A stretch of DNA of 64,000 nucleotides from JAIBJN01 sp963775625 (GCA_963775625.1 CAVZJM010000004.1:186001-250000), one strand, 5' to 3'; shown: positions 7,120 to 15,598, counted from the stretch's first letter. Notes: generated by a model from the letters alone, not told the origin. A program made the numbers and translations.

Positions 7120-7512
7120 GTGACAGGTGATCCGATCACGGTCGTCCTCGTCGAGGACAACGACGTCTTTCGCGAGTCGCTCGAGCTGCTGCTCGGCACC
7201 GTGCCTGACCTACGCGTGGTAGCCGCCGTGCCCGACGGCCGGACCGCCCTCGAGGTGTGCGCGCAGCTCGAGCCCGACGTCGTGCTGATGGACTACCGCC
7301 TGCCGGAGCTCGACGGCGTCGAGACGACAGCGGCGATCAGGAAGGCCTGCCCGATGTCGGCCGTGGTCGTCCTGACCGCCACCGCGGAGAGCGAGGAGAT
7401 CGACGCGCTCTACGAGGCGGGCGCAGTCGCCTGCCTCACCAAGGACCGGGAGCTGGACGACATCGTCGGCGCCGTCAGGGACGCCGCGGAGCGCGGTGCA
7501 GCTCTCCGCTGA
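7120..7512 (+). CDS. Stand-alone response regulator receiver domain
   Basis: A 130-residue CheY-like receiver with no output domain. It has the acidic pair VEDND (about 11-15), the phospho-acceptor Asp58 in VLMDYRLPELDG, the Thr in VVLTATAES and the conserved Lys in CLTKDREL. After the receiver only about 15 residues remain. There is no histidine kinase in the window. It sits between fakA and fakB and overlaps fakB by 17 nt, so it may tune acyl-phosphate formation or take signals from a distant kinase; that is inference. Confidence 0.85.
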   Translation: MTGDPITVVLVEDNDVFRESLELLLGTVPDLRVVAAVPDGRTALEVCAQLEPDVVLMDYRLPELDGVETTAAIRKACPMSAVVVLTATAESEEIDALYEAGAVACLTKDRELDDIVGAVRDAAERGAALR

Positions 7513-8362
7513 GAACACCGCGATCGTCCTCGACTCGACGGCCGACTGCCCGGATCCGCAGGGCCGGCATCCCAACTGGCGCCTCGTCCCGCTCTACGTG
7601 CGCTTCGGCGACGAGACGTTCCGGGAGTACGTCGACCTCACGCCCGAGGAGTTCTACCGCCGTCTGAGGGAATCGCCCGAGCCGCCGAGCAGCTCCACGC
7701 CGGCCCCGGCCGACTTCGCGGCGGCCTACGAGGAGCTGGGCGGCTACGAGAAGGTTCTCGCAGTCCTCCTCTCTGCCCGGCTCTCCGGGACGCTCGAAAG
7801 CGCCCGACTCGGCGCCGAGTCCATCGGGGACGAGCGGGTGACACTCGTCGACTCCGGGGTGGTCTGCGGCGGAACGGTCATCCTCGCGGACGCCCTCCAG
7901 CGGCGGCTCGAGCGGGGGACGACGGAGGAGGAGCTCCTGGGCGTCGTCGAGCGGTTCAGGCGGACCCGGGGGCTGCTCTTCACGGTCGAGACGCTCGAGT
8001 ACCTGGTGCGCGGCGGCCGCATCGGGAAGGCCTCAGGGCTCGCGGGCCAGCTCCTGAACGTGAAGCCGATCCTCCACCTCGACGACGGCGAGGTGGCGCC
8101 CTTGAAGCGCGTGCGCGGTCGCGCGAAGGCGCTGGCCGAGTTCGAGTCGCTCTTCCTGGAGGCCACCGAGGACTCGCCCGATCTCCATGTCGGCGTCGGC
8201 CACGCCGACGCCCCCGAGGACGCGGCGAGGCTGGTCGAGCGCATCCGGGCCGGGCGCCCGAGCGCGTCGCTCGACATCGTCACCACGCTCGGCCCCGTCA
8301 TCGGCACCCACGGCGGCCCGGGCACCCTCGGCCTCTTCTGGTTCCAGGACGAGCCCGTCTGA
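7496..8362 (+). CDS. fakB: DegV-family fatty-acid-binding protein FakB
   Basis: Binds a fatty acid for phosphorylation by FakA. The 288-residue EDD fold shows all DegV landmarks: LDSTADCP near the N-terminus, SSSTPAPADF, SARLSGTLESARLG, LEYLVRGGRIGKA and the fatty-acid/phosphate motif GTHGGPGTLG near the C-terminus. The GTG start at 7496 overlaps the receiver gene, indicating coupled translation. The gene converges on the MBL-fold gene; the 159-nt gap between them holds a perfect palindrome. Confidence 0.88.
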   Translation: MQLSAENTAIVLDSTADCPDPQGRHPNWRLVPLYVRFGDETFREYVDLTPEEFYRRLRESPEPPSSSTPAPADFAAAYEELGGYEKVLAVLLSARLSGTLESARLGAESIGDERVTLVDSGVVCGGTVILADALQRRLERGTTEEELLGVVERFRRTRGLLFTVETLEYLVRGGRIGKASGLAGQLLNVKPILHLDDGEVAPLKRVRGRAKALAEFESLFLEATEDSPDLHVGVGHADAPEDAARLVERIRAGRPSASLDIVTTLGPVIGTHGGPGTLGLFWFQDEPV

Positions 8363-8410
8363 CTCGAAAGCGTCGCGGCCCCTCCACAATCGCGTCCTCG
8401 CCGGCCGTGT

Positions 8411-8427
8411 CAGGGGTCAGACCCCTG
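8411..8427. repeat. REP-like perfect palindrome between convergent genes
   Basis: CAGGGGTC-A-GACCCCTG is a perfect 8-bp inverted repeat with a single central base. It lies between the ends of fakB (+) and the MBL-fold gene (-), where a bidirectional terminator is expected. Repeats with this GGGGTCAGACCCC core occur dispersed in other genomes, but I cannot count copies here. The rest of 8363-8521 shows no gene. Confidence 0.5.
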
Positions 8428-8521
8428 CCATGGCCGATCGGGACGCCGGAGCTCGGAACCATGCCGCAAGGCCCTGTCCAGGTGCGACGAGCGCCAGGCC
8501 GTTCGCCTGTGGATTTCGGTC

Positions 8522-9145
8522 CTAGCCCGCCGTCCGGGCGAGGAGGGCGCGGATCTCGGCCTTCGGGTCGTCCGTGATCGCGCTTCCGTGGTCGAGGCAG
8601 AGCACCGCGAAGTCGAGGTCGAGGAGGCCCTCGACCGTGTGGCGCGTCTGGTCCGGGTCGTCGTGGTAGGCGAGCGGGACGAAGTCGAGGCCGAGGCCGT
8701 CGTAGTTCGTCAGCAGGTCCGAGCAGAAGAGGACGCCCGGCGCGTTCACCCGAAGGAAGGAGAAGTGCACCTCCTCGGGGCCCGGCGTGTGCACGGCACG
8801 CAGGCCGCCCGGGAGGACGTCGCCCGCCCGGTAGCGCTCGTCGGGCTCCTCCTCCATCGGCCGCGTCCCCTCCGGCGCCCACACGGGCGCGCCGAGCTCC
8901 CGGCGGTAGCGCCACGACGAGCGCTGGTGGCACTGCGCCGTCAGGAGGATGGCGGAGACCACCCCCAGGGCCGCGAGCGCGTCGGGCGCCAGGCGCACCG
9001 GGTCGACCAGCACGACGCCGTCCGCGGCGCCGACCGCGTGCCCGGTGCTCTCCGCGCCGCCGATCCGCTCGTTGGCGACGCCCCAGTCCCAGACGCCGGA
9101 CTCGACCTCCACCGCGGCTTCGGCGACGGCATTCGGCTCGGCCAT
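8522..9145 (-). CDS. Metallo-beta-lactamase-fold protein with degenerate metal motif
   Basis: A 207-residue protein with the MBL outline: an N-terminal strand GVVLVDPVRL, a first metal loop, the second-half HTPGPEEVHFSF and a late LDHGSAI. The usual HxHxDH motif is replaced by AQCHQRSSWRYRR, so canonical dinuclear zinc hydrolysis is doubtful. The frame continues upstream to 9940, but the ATG at 9145 has a TACGAT box 8 nt upstream and avoids running through the bicupin gene. Divergent from that gene with only 21 nt between them. Confidence 0.7.
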   Translation of the reverse strand: MAEPNAVAEAAVEVESGVWDWGVANERIGGAESTGHAVGAADGVVLVDPVRLAPDALAALGVVSAILLTAQCHQRSSWRYRRELGAPVWAPEGTRPMEEEPDERYRAGDVLPGGLRAVHTPGPEEVHFSFLRVNAPGVLFCSDLLTNYDGLGLDFVPLAYHDDPDQTRHTVEGLLDLDFAVLCLDHGSAITDDPKAEIRALLARTAG

Positions 9146-9152
9146 GCCGCGG

Positions 9153-9159
9153 TATCGTA
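9153..9159. promoter_or_regulatory. Overlapping divergent -10 boxes (MBL-fold / bicupin)
   Basis: The 7-mer TATCGTA reads TATCGT on the plus strand (8 nt before the bicupin GTG) and TACGAT on the minus strand (8 nt before the MBL ATG). The two promoters overlap almost entirely, so polymerase could serve only one gene at a time. Confidence 0.5.
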
Positions 9160-9166
9160 GGCCACC

Positions 9167-10099
9167 GTGCAGCACGTGACCCACTGGGACGAGGTCGAGC
9201 CGAGCCGCCGTGACGTGGGCCATCTCCGAGGCACGTGGCGGGACCTCGGCATGGCCGCCGCCACCCAGGGCGTTGGCGTGCAGCGGATCGACGTCGACCC
9301 GGGCGGCTGGTCGACGCCGGCCCACGTCGAAGGCGCGGCCGAGGAGATCTTTTACGTCCTCGAGGGCTCGGGCCTCTCCTGGCAAGATGGGGCCGTCTAC
9401 GAGATCGCAGGCGGGGACTGCCTCCTCCATCTGCCCGAGAGCGAGGCCCACACGCTCCGTGCCGGCCCTGACGGCCTCAGCGTCCTCGCGTACGGGCACC
9501 GCGCCATGCACGGGAACAGCGTGCTCCCGCGCGCAGGCGTGGCCTGGATGTGGCCCGCTTACGTCGACGTGACGACGATCGGCGACGGCCGACACCCCTA
9601 CCGCCGCGAGGCCGAGGCGGGGGAGCCCGAGGTCGGCGAGCCGGCGCCGCGCCCGCCCTCGATCGTCAACGCCGCGACCGTCGAGCCGTACGTCACCGAG
9701 CACAGCGACTCCCTGCTCCACGACCGCGACCTCGGGAGCCCCATGGGCTCGGAGCGAAGCGGCATCTCCCACGTCACGATTCCGCCGGGCAGGATGGGCT
9801 ACCCGCCGCACTGTCACTCGGCGGAAGAGGAGATCTTCGTGGTCCTCGAAGGCGAGGGGACGCTCCTTCTCGGGGACGACGAGCACCCCGTGCGGCCCGG
9901 CTCCGTCGTCGGACGGCCCCCGGGAACTCGCGTCGCGCACTCGTTCACGGCAGGCGACGCCGGGCTCGTCTTCCTTGCCTACGGCACGCGCGAGCCGAAC
10001 GACATCGCGTTCTATCCCCGGTCCGGCAAGGTGAACCTGCGTGGGGTCGGCGTCATCGGGCGAATCGAGCGCCTGGGCTACTGGGACGGCGAGCCGTAG
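9167..10099 (+). CDS. Bicupin protein
   Basis: 310 residues with two cupin barrels. The first (about 35-125) has TPAHVEGAAEEIFYVLEGSG and later EAHTLRAG; the second (about 195-290) has PPHCHSAEEEIFVVLEGEG and HSFTAGDAG. Only the second carries the full His-x-His plus Glu metal set of motif 1; the first lacks one His. Function is unknown: cupins include dioxygenases, isomerases and sugar-binding proteins. Divergent from the MBL-fold gene; its end touches recG. Confidence 0.8.
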   Translation: MQHVTHWDEVEPSRRDVGHLRGTWRDLGMAAATQGVGVQRIDVDPGGWSTPAHVEGAAEEIFYVLEGSGLSWQDGAVYEIAGGDCLLHLPESEAHTLRAGPDGLSVLAYGHRAMHGNSVLPRAGVAWMWPAYVDVTTIGDGRHPYRREAEAGEPEVGEPAPRPPSIVNAATVEPYVTEHSDSLLHDRDLGSPMGSERSGISHVTIPPGRMGYPPHCHSAEEEIFVVLEGEGTLLLGDDEHPVRPGSVVGRPPGTRVAHSFTAGDAGLVFLAYGTREPNDIAFYPRSGKVNLRGVGVIGRIERLGYWDGEP

Positions 10100-10197
10100 C
10101 CATCGCGACGATCGGGTTCGCAGGCGCGGACTCAGGTCCGCCGAAAGCCGCGCGGCGCCGAGCGGACCCGGATGCCCCGGTCGAGACGCTGGCCGGG

Positions 10198-12192
10198 GTG
10201 GGGCCCAAGGTCGCCGAGCGCCTGGAGCGGCTCGGCCTGCGCACCGTGCGCGACCTGGCGGAGCACGTGCCGCGCGCCTACCTCGACTGGGAGCAGGTGG
10301 CGAGCTTCGCCGATCTCTCGGCCGGGGAGGAGGCGACGGTGCGCTGCACGCTGGAGCGCATCCGGGTGCGTCCGACGCGGCGCCGCAACCTGAAGATCGT
10401 CGAGGGAGTCGTCGTCGACGCCTCCGGGGTGCGCGAGACGGCGACCTGGTTCAACCAGGCGTACCTGGCCAAGCTCGATCCGGGCACGGAGCTGCTCCTG
10501 CACGGGACGCGGGAGCTGGCCGGCGGCTTCCGAGTCGCGCGCACCGAGGTGCGCGGGACCGGCCTGCACACCGTCGGGCTCGTGCCCGAGTACCGCGCGA
10601 GCGAGGAACTTCCGTCGTACCGCCTGCGCGCCTACGTCGACGCCGCGCTTCCGCGCATCCGCTGGTTCCCCGACCCGCTGCCGGCGCGCGTGCGCCACGA
10701 GGAGCGCCTGCCGCTCCGCGCCGACGCGCTGGTCGCCGCGCACCGTCCGGGTGACCGTCGAGAGGCGGAGATCGCGCGCGAGCGACTGGCGCTCGAGGAG
10801 CTGCTGGTGCTCCAGCTGGGTTTCCAGGAGCGCCGGCGCGCCGTGGCGCAGGAGGCGAGCGCGCCCGCCCTCCCGCCCGACGGCGAGCTGATCGGTCGGT
10901 ACTACGGCGCGTTGCCCTTCGAGCTCACCCCGGAGCAGCGGGCAGCGATCGGCGAGATCGGCGGCGATCTCGGTGCCACCAGGCCGATGCAGCGGCTGCT
11001 GCAGGGAGACGTCGGCTCGGGGAAGACCGTCGTGGCGCTCTACGCGCTCCTGCGTGCGGTCGAATCCGGCCACCAGGGCGCGCTGATGGCGCCGACGGAG
11101 ACGCTTGCCGAGCAGCACTTCCTCACCGTCGAGGGCATCTGCAACGACCTCGGCGTCCGGTGCGAGCTCCTCACCAGCTCGGTACCGGCCGCCCAGCGCC
11201 GCGCCGTTCGCGACCGCCTGGCGAGCGGCGAGACAGACCTCGCGGTGGGCACCCACGCCCTGATCCAGGAGGAGGTCGAGTTCCGGTCGCTCGCGGTCGC
11301 CGTGGTCGACGAGCAGCACCGCTTCGGGGTCGAGCAGCGCAGGGCGCTCGGCCGGACGACGCCGCACGTCCTGCACATGACGGCGACGCCGATCCCGCGC
11401 ACGCTCGCGCAGACCGTCTTCGGTGACCTCGACGTGACCGAGATCGCCAGGCCACCGGCGAACCGCAGGCCGGTGATCACGAGCTGGGTCGGCCACGAGC
11501 GGAGCAGCACCGCGTACACGCGGCTCCGCAAGCACCTGGAGGACGGCCGCCAGGCCTACGTCGTCTGCCCGCTCGTCTCCGAGTCGGAGACGATCGAGGC
11601 GCGCGCCGCCGAGCAGGAGGCCGAGCGCCTGCGGACGGCGGAGCTGCGCGGCTTCCGGGTGGGCGTCCTGCACGGGAAGCTGAAGACCGCCGAGCGCCGC
11701 GAGGTCATGGACGCCTTCAAGCGCGGCGAGCTCGACGTCCTCGTCGCCACGACCGTGATCGAGGTCGGCGTCGACGTCCCCAATGCGACGATCATGATCG
11801 TGCAGGAAGCCGACCGCTTCGGCCTCGCGCAGCTCCACCAGCTCCGCGGCCGCGTCGGCCGCGGAGCCGAGCAGTCCTACTGCCTGCTCGTGTCGCGGCC
11901 GAAGGAGGAGCTGACCGACGACGCCGTCCGCCGGCTGGACGCCCTCGTCGAGACGTCCGACGGCTTCCGGCTGGCGGAGGTCGACCTGGAGGTGCGCGGC
12001 GAGGGCCAGCTCCTCGGCGTGCGCCAGTCGGGCTACTCGGACCTGAAGTTCGCGCGGCTGGCGAGAGACCGGCGGTTGATTGCGAAGGCTCGCGCCTGGG
12101 CGGAGAAGCTCGTGGACGCTGAGGACTCGGTCATCGAGCCTCTGCGCCGCGAGGCGGAGAGGCTCGATGAGAATCATCGCGGGTTCGCGTAA
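10198..12192 (+). CDS. recG: ATP-dependent DNA helicase RecG
   Basis: Remodels stalled forks and branched DNA. Domains in order: N-terminal wedge/OB region (about 1-250), DEAD-type helicase core with Walker A LLQGDVGSGKTVVA, motif II DEQH in VVDEQHRFGV, motif III MTATPIPRTLA, motif VI QLRGRVGRG, and the C-terminal TRG region with the family ending GEGQLLG. The start is uncertain. GTG 10198 is the first standard start after the bicupin stop, but homology (TLAGVGPK) begins slightly upstream, where only a CTG at 10189 fits. With GTG the product is 664 residues, near the usual 690. Overlaps rsmD by 26 nt. Confidence 0.92.
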   Translation: MGPKVAERLERLGLRTVRDLAEHVPRAYLDWEQVASFADLSAGEEATVRCTLERIRVRPTRRRNLKIVEGVVVDASGVRETATWFNQAYLAKLDPGTELLLHGTRELAGGFRVARTEVRGTGLHTVGLVPEYRASEELPSYRLRAYVDAALPRIRWFPDPLPARVRHEERLPLRADALVAAHRPGDRREAEIARERLALEELLVLQLGFQERRRAVAQEASAPALPPDGELIGRYYGALPFELTPEQRAAIGEIGGDLGATRPMQRLLQGDVGSGKTVVALYALLRAVESGHQGALMAPTETLAEQHFLTVEGICNDLGVRCELLTSSVPAAQRRAVRDRLASGETDLAVGTHALIQEEVEFRSLAVAVVDEQHRFGVEQRRALGRTTPHVLHMTATPIPRTLAQTVFGDLDVTEIARPPANRRPVITSWVGHERSSTAYTRLRKHLEDGRQAYVVCPLVSESETIEARAAEQEAERLRTAELRGFRVGVLHGKLKTAERREVMDAFKRGELDVLVATTVIEVGVDVPNATIMIVQEADRFGLAQLHQLRGRVGRGAEQSYCLLVSRPKEELTDDAVRRLDALVETSDGFRLAEVDLEVRGEGQLLGVRQSGYSDLKFARLARDRRLIAKARAWAEKLVDAEDSVIEPLRREAERLDENHRGFA

Positions 12193-12706
12193 GGGCGCCC
12201 GCATCCTGGCGCCGAAGGGCCTCGACACCCGGCCCACCGGCGACCGGGTGCGCGAGGCGGTCTTCAACCTGCTCGGCCCGGTGGACGGCGCGGACGTGCT
12301 CGACCTCTACGCAGGCTCCGGCGCGATGGGCCTGGAGGCGCTCTCGCGCGGAGCCGCCCGCGTGACCTTCGTCGAGTCCGATCGCACGGCCGCGGAGACG
12401 ATCCTCCGCAACCTGGACAAGCTGAGGCTGGAAGGCGCCGTCGTGCTGCGCGAGGACGCGGGCCGCAAGCTGGCCGCCGACGCGGCCGCAGGCAGGAGCT
12501 ACGATCTCGTGCTGGTCGACCCCCCGTACGCCATGCTCACGCACATCCTGCCCATCCTGGCTGCCCACCTGCCCGCCGTCCTGGCGGCGAACGGCGTCGC
12601 CGTCGTCGAGTCCGACGCCCGGGAGGAGCCGGACCTGCCGCTCTCCAGGCGCACGAGCCGCCGCTACGGCTCCGTGCGGGTGACAGTGTTCGAGGCACGG
12701 GGATGA
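12167..12706 (+). CDS. rsmD: 16S rRNA (guanine966-N2)-methyltransferase RsmD
   Basis: Methylates G966 of 16S rRNA in the assembled 30S particle. 179 residues with the start MRIIAGSRKGA, the helix TRPTGDRVREAVFNLL, the SAM motif VLDLYAGSGAMGLEALSRGA (about 42-61) and the catalytic DPPY. The frame is open 29 codons further upstream, but the family start is the ATG at 12167. It begins inside the end of recG and ends in an ATGA overlap with coaD; the rsmD-coaD pair is widely conserved. Confidence 0.93.
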   Translation: MRIIAGSRKGARILAPKGLDTRPTGDRVREAVFNLLGPVDGADVLDLYAGSGAMGLEALSRGAARVTFVESDRTAAETILRNLDKLRLEGAVVLREDAGRKLAADAAAGRSYDLVLVDPPYAMLTHILPILAAHLPAVLAANGVAVVESDAREEPDLPLSRRTSRRYGSVRVTVFEARG

Positions 12707-13233
12707 GCAGCTCCGACCCGGTCACCTGCATCTGCCCTGGCAGCTACGACCCGGTCACGAACGGCCACCTCGACATCATCCGGCGCACGGCTGGGATCTT
12801 CGAGCGCGTCGTCGTCGGCGTCGTCCGGGATCCACAGCACAAGGCGACCATGTTCACGGTGGACGAGCGGGTGGCGTTCCTGCGGGAGGCGCTGTCGGAC
12901 GTTTCCAACGTGCAGGTCGAGGTCTTCTCCGACCTCGTCGTCGAGTTTGCCCGCCGCTTCGGCGCCCGCACGATGGTGAAGGGCCTGCGGGCCATCTCGG
13001 ACTTCGAGTGGGAGTTCCAGATGCACCACCTGAACCGAAATCTCGCCCCCGAGGTCGAGACGATGTACCTGATGTCGAGCCCTCAGTACAGCTTCCTCTC
13101 GTCGAGCGGCGTGAAGGAGGTCGCCTCCTTCGGGGGCAACGTGGACGACCTCGTGCCGGAGCCCGTGGCACGGCGCTTTCGCGAGCTCTTCCCCCAGGGA
13201 AGGCCCGGCGCGCCCGTCAGCCCGCAAGAGTAG
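12703..13233 (+). CDS. coaD: Phosphopantetheine adenylyltransferase
   Basis: Penultimate step of coenzyme A synthesis: transfers AMP from ATP to 4'-phosphopantetheine. The 176-residue nucleotidyltransferase shows PGSYDPVTNGHLDII with the TxGH motif (about 12-26), VKGLRAISDFEWEFQM and YSFLSSSGVKEVASFGG. Normal length plus a short C-terminal tail. The ATG overlaps the rsmD stop. Its own TAG stop begins the TAGACT box of the next gene. Confidence 0.95.
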   Translation: MSSSDPVTCICPGSYDPVTNGHLDIIRRTAGIFERVVVGVVRDPQHKATMFTVDERVAFLREALSDVSNVQVEVFSDLVVEFARRFGARTMVKGLRAISDFEWEFQMHHLNRNLAPEVETMYLMSSPQYSFLSSSGVKEVASFGGNVDDLVPEPVARRFRELFPQGRPGAPVSPQE

Positions 13234-13236
13234 ACT
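13231..13236 (+). promoter_or_regulatory. Putative leaderless -10 box (shared with coaD stop)
   Basis: TAGACT, whose TAG is the coaD stop codon, lies 8 nt before the ATG at 13245. Confidence 0.5.
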
Positions 13237-13244
13237 CATCGCCC

Positions 13245-13736
13245 ATGGACGTTCTCGTGCTCATCGACAAGCTCGACGACCTCGTGCACAACGCGAAGGC
13301 CGTTCCGCTCACGGATCAGGTCCGCATCGACCGCGAGGAGATCTACGACATCCTCGACCAGATGCGCGCCACGATCCCCGAGGAGATCAAGCAGGCCCGC
13401 TGGATCGTGAAGGAGCGCCAGGAGATGCTGGCCGAGGCCAAGCGCGAGGCCGACCGCATCCTCGGCGAGGCGCGCGAGCAGGCCGTGCGCGAGGCCTCAC
13501 AGACCGAGATCGCCAAGCTGGCCGAGCGCCAGGCGCAGGAGATCGTGGAGGAGGCCCGCCGCCAGGCGCGGGAGACGCGCCTCGAGATGGAGGACTGGGC
13601 CGACTCGATCCTCTCCACCCTCGAGGTCAACCTGGACAAGTTCCTGGGCGCCGTGCGCCGGGGCCGGGAGCGCCTGCACGAGCGTTCCCAGGAGACGGTC
13701 GTCGCCGACATGGTCGACGACCAACAACCGGTCTAG
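13245..13736 (+). CDS. SepIVA-like coiled-coil septation protein
   Basis: 163 residues with a DivIVA-like start (VLVLIDKLDDLVHNAKAVPL) and then an almost continuous charged, Ala/Glu/Arg-rich coiled coil from about 40 to 145 (EEIKQARWIVKERQEML and following heptads). In mycobacteria the septation factor SepIVA has this build and lies next to the DUF177-rnc-smc-ftsY genes, which also follow here. A role in septum or cell-wall placement is therefore likely but inferred. The frame is open upstream; ATG 13245 is chosen from the promoter box and homologous start. Confidence 0.72.
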   Translation: MDVLVLIDKLDDLVHNAKAVPLTDQVRIDREEIYDILDQMRATIPEEIKQARWIVKERQEMLAEAKREADRILGEAREQAVREASQTEIAKLAERQAQEIVEEARRQARETRLEMEDWADSILSTLEVNLDKFLGAVRRGRERLHERSQETVVADMVDDQQPV

Positions 13737-13768
13737 TACGAGCCGAAAAACATCGAGTTACCTTTCGC

Positions 13769-13774
13769 TACGGT
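13769..13774 (+). promoter_or_regulatory. Putative leaderless -10 box for the DUF177 gene
   Basis: TACGGT lies 6 nt before the GTG at 13781 in a 44-nt gap after the coiled-coil gene. Confidence 0.5.
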
Positions 13775-13780
13775 GGACGT

Positions 13781-14290
13781 GTGACCACGTTCAACCTCCG
13801 CAGCGCCAAGCTCCGCCCCGGCGAGCAGTTTCGGGACGTCCTCGAGGTCGAGCTCGAGCCGCTCGCGCTCGGCGGCCAGCGCTATCTTCCGGTGCCCGAG
13901 CGCCCGGAGGCCGCGCTCACGCTCTCCCAGACGAGCTCCGGCCTCGTCCTCGAGCTCGAGCTTCAGACGCGTGTCCTCGGCCCCTGCGTGCGCTGCCTCG
14001 CCGACGCCGGCCTGGACGTCCACGTTGCGAGTCGCGAGTACCAGGCGTCGAGCCCGGGCGGCTCGGACGAGCTGACGACGCCCTACCTCGCCGACAATCG
14101 GCTCGACCTCTCGGCCTGGGCCCACGACGCCGTCGCGCTCGCGCTCCCGGACAAGATCCTCTGCCGCGACGACTGCGCCGGCCTCTGCCCGGTCTGCGGC
14201 AAGGACCTCAACCGCGAGCCGCACGAGCACGAGGGCGAGGACGTCGACCCGCGCTGGGCCGCGCTCTCGGATCTCCGCGACCGCCTCTGA
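13781..14290 (+). CDS. yceD: DUF177 / YceD family protein
   Basis: 169 residues of the DUF177 family, conserved next to rpmF and linked to 23S rRNA accumulation in bacteria and plants. It shows LGPCVRCLADAG (about 66-77) and the C-terminal zinc-like CRDDCAGLCPVCGKDLN (about 128-144). Gene order DUF177-rpmF-plsX is near universal. Start GTG is supported by the TACGGT box. Confidence 0.9.
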   Translation: MTTFNLRSAKLRPGEQFRDVLEVELEPLALGGQRYLPVPERPEAALTLSQTSSGLVLELELQTRVLGPCVRCLADAGLDVHVASREYQASSPGGSDELTTPYLADNRLDLSAWAHDAVALALPDKILCRDDCAGLCPVCGKDLNREPHEHEGEDVDPRWAALSDLRDRL

Positions 14291-14312
14291 GCGGACCGCG
14301 TCGGCCCTCTCG

Positions 14313-14318
14313 CTATAC
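14313..14318 (+). promoter_or_regulatory. -10 box for rpmF
   Basis: TATACT lies 12 nt before the rpmF ATG within the same 18-mer (CGCTATACTCAGCCGCCG) found before rpmB. Confidence 0.65.
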
Positions 14319-14330
14319 TCAGCCGCCGCG

Positions 14331-14519
14331 ATGGCCGTTCCGAAGCGAAAGACCTCCAAGTCGCGCCGCGACAAGCGCCGGGCGAACCACAAGGCGTCGA
14401 TCCCCGCGCTCGTCGAGTGCCAGCAGTGTCACCAGCCGAAGCGGCCGCATCACGTCTGCCCGACCTGCGGGACCTACCGGGGCCGCGAGGTCGAGCCGCT
14501 CCGCACCACCGCTCCTTAG
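14331..14519 (+). CDS. rpmF: 50S ribosomal protein L32
   Basis: 62 residues with the L32 start MAVPKRKTSKSRRDKRRA and two zinc-ribbon cysteine pairs, CQQC and CPTC, so the zinc form. Its stop TAG overlaps the GTG start of plsX by one base (TAGTG). It shares an upstream 18-mer with rpmB, the other zinc ribosomal protein gene in this window. Confidence 0.95.
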   Translation: MAVPKRKTSKSRRDKRRANHKASIPALVECQQCHQPKRPHHVCPTCGTYRGREVEPLRTTAP

Positions 14520-15535
14520 TGGCAGCGCAGCCCGTCCGGGTTGCGGTCGACGCCATGGGCGGCGATCGGGCGCCCGAAGCGGTCGTGGCGGGCGCACAGG
14601 CGGCCGCGTCCCGCGACGTCGCTCCGATCCTGTTCGGCAGGCCCGAGGTGCTCGAGCCGCTCGCCGGAGGCCTGGAGATCGTCCCCGCCGAGCAGGTCGT
14701 GGCCATGGACGAGAAGCCGTCCGACGCCGTCCGCGAGAAGCGCGAGAGCTCGCTTTTCCTCGCGTGCCGGGCCGTGCAGGAGGGCACGGCCGACGCGGTC
14801 GTCGGCGCCGGGAACACCGGGGCGATGCTCGCGGCCGGGCTCTTGGAGATCCGCCGCCTCCCGGACGTGCACCGGCCTGCGATCGCCGTCCCGATCCCCG
14901 CGCTCGGCGGGCCCTCGATCCTGATCGACGCGGGCGCGAACGCCGACGCGCGCCCCGAGCATCTCGTCCAGTTCGCCCACATGGGCGCCGTCTTCGCGGA
15001 GGACGTCGCGGGACTCACGAATCCGACGGTGGCGCTCCTCTCGATCGGCGAGGAGCCGGAGAAGGGGAACAAGCTCGTGCGGGAGGCCCACGCCGAGCTC
15101 ACCGAGGCCCCGGGCCTCAACTTCGTCGGCAACGTCGAGGGCCGCGACCTCCTGCGCAAGGCGGCAGATGTGGTCGTCTGCGACGGCTTCACGGGGAACA
15201 TGGCCCTGAAGCTCCTCGAGGGCACGATCCAGACGACGCTCGCGACGTTCAGGGACGAGATCACGGGCTCCGCCCGCGGCAAGCTCGGCGGGCTCCTCAT
15301 CCGCCCGGCGGCGCGGGCCATGCGCACGCGCCTCGATCCGGACACCTACGGCGGCGCCTATCTCCTCGGCCTGCGGGGCCTCGTCGTCATCGCGCACGGC
15401 AACTCGTCGGCCACCGCGATTGCCAACGCGGTGCGCTACGCGGCCCTCGGGGTCACCGGGAGAGTCGTCGACCGGGTCGCCGAGCGCCTCGCGGCCCGCG
15501 TCCGGGAGACCGCCGCCCCTCTGAACCGAGGGTAG
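14519..15535 (+). CDS. plsX: Phosphate acyltransferase PlsX
   Basis: Makes acyl-phosphate from acyl-ACP for glycerophospholipid synthesis; acyl-phosphate is also the FakAB product. 338 residues: start VRVAVDAMGGDRAPEAVV, then GAGNTGAMLAAG, LIDAGANADARPEHL, LLSIGEEPEKGN, VCDGFTGNMALK and YGGAYLLGLRG. All are PlsX signatures and the length is normal. The frame is open upstream through rpmF; the GTG at 14519 fits the family start. Followed by acpP, its partner carrier. Confidence 0.95.
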   Translation: MAAQPVRVAVDAMGGDRAPEAVVAGAQAAASRDVAPILFGRPEVLEPLAGGLEIVPAEQVVAMDEKPSDAVREKRESSLFLACRAVQEGTADAVVGAGNTGAMLAAGLLEIRRLPDVHRPAIAVPIPALGGPSILIDAGANADARPEHLVQFAHMGAVFAEDVAGLTNPTVALLSIGEEPEKGNKLVREAHAELTEAPGLNFVGNVEGRDLLRKAADVVVCDGFTGNMALKLLEGTIQTTLATFRDEITGSARGKLGGLLIRPAARAMRTRLDPDTYGGAYLLGLRGLVVIAHGNSSATAIANAVRYAALGVTGRVVDRVAERLAARVRETAAPLNRG

Positions 15536-15598
15536 CGAGCACGGAACCGTGGTAGCATCCGGCGCCGTTCACGCTGGGTGTCCGAAACAGAGAAAGGC

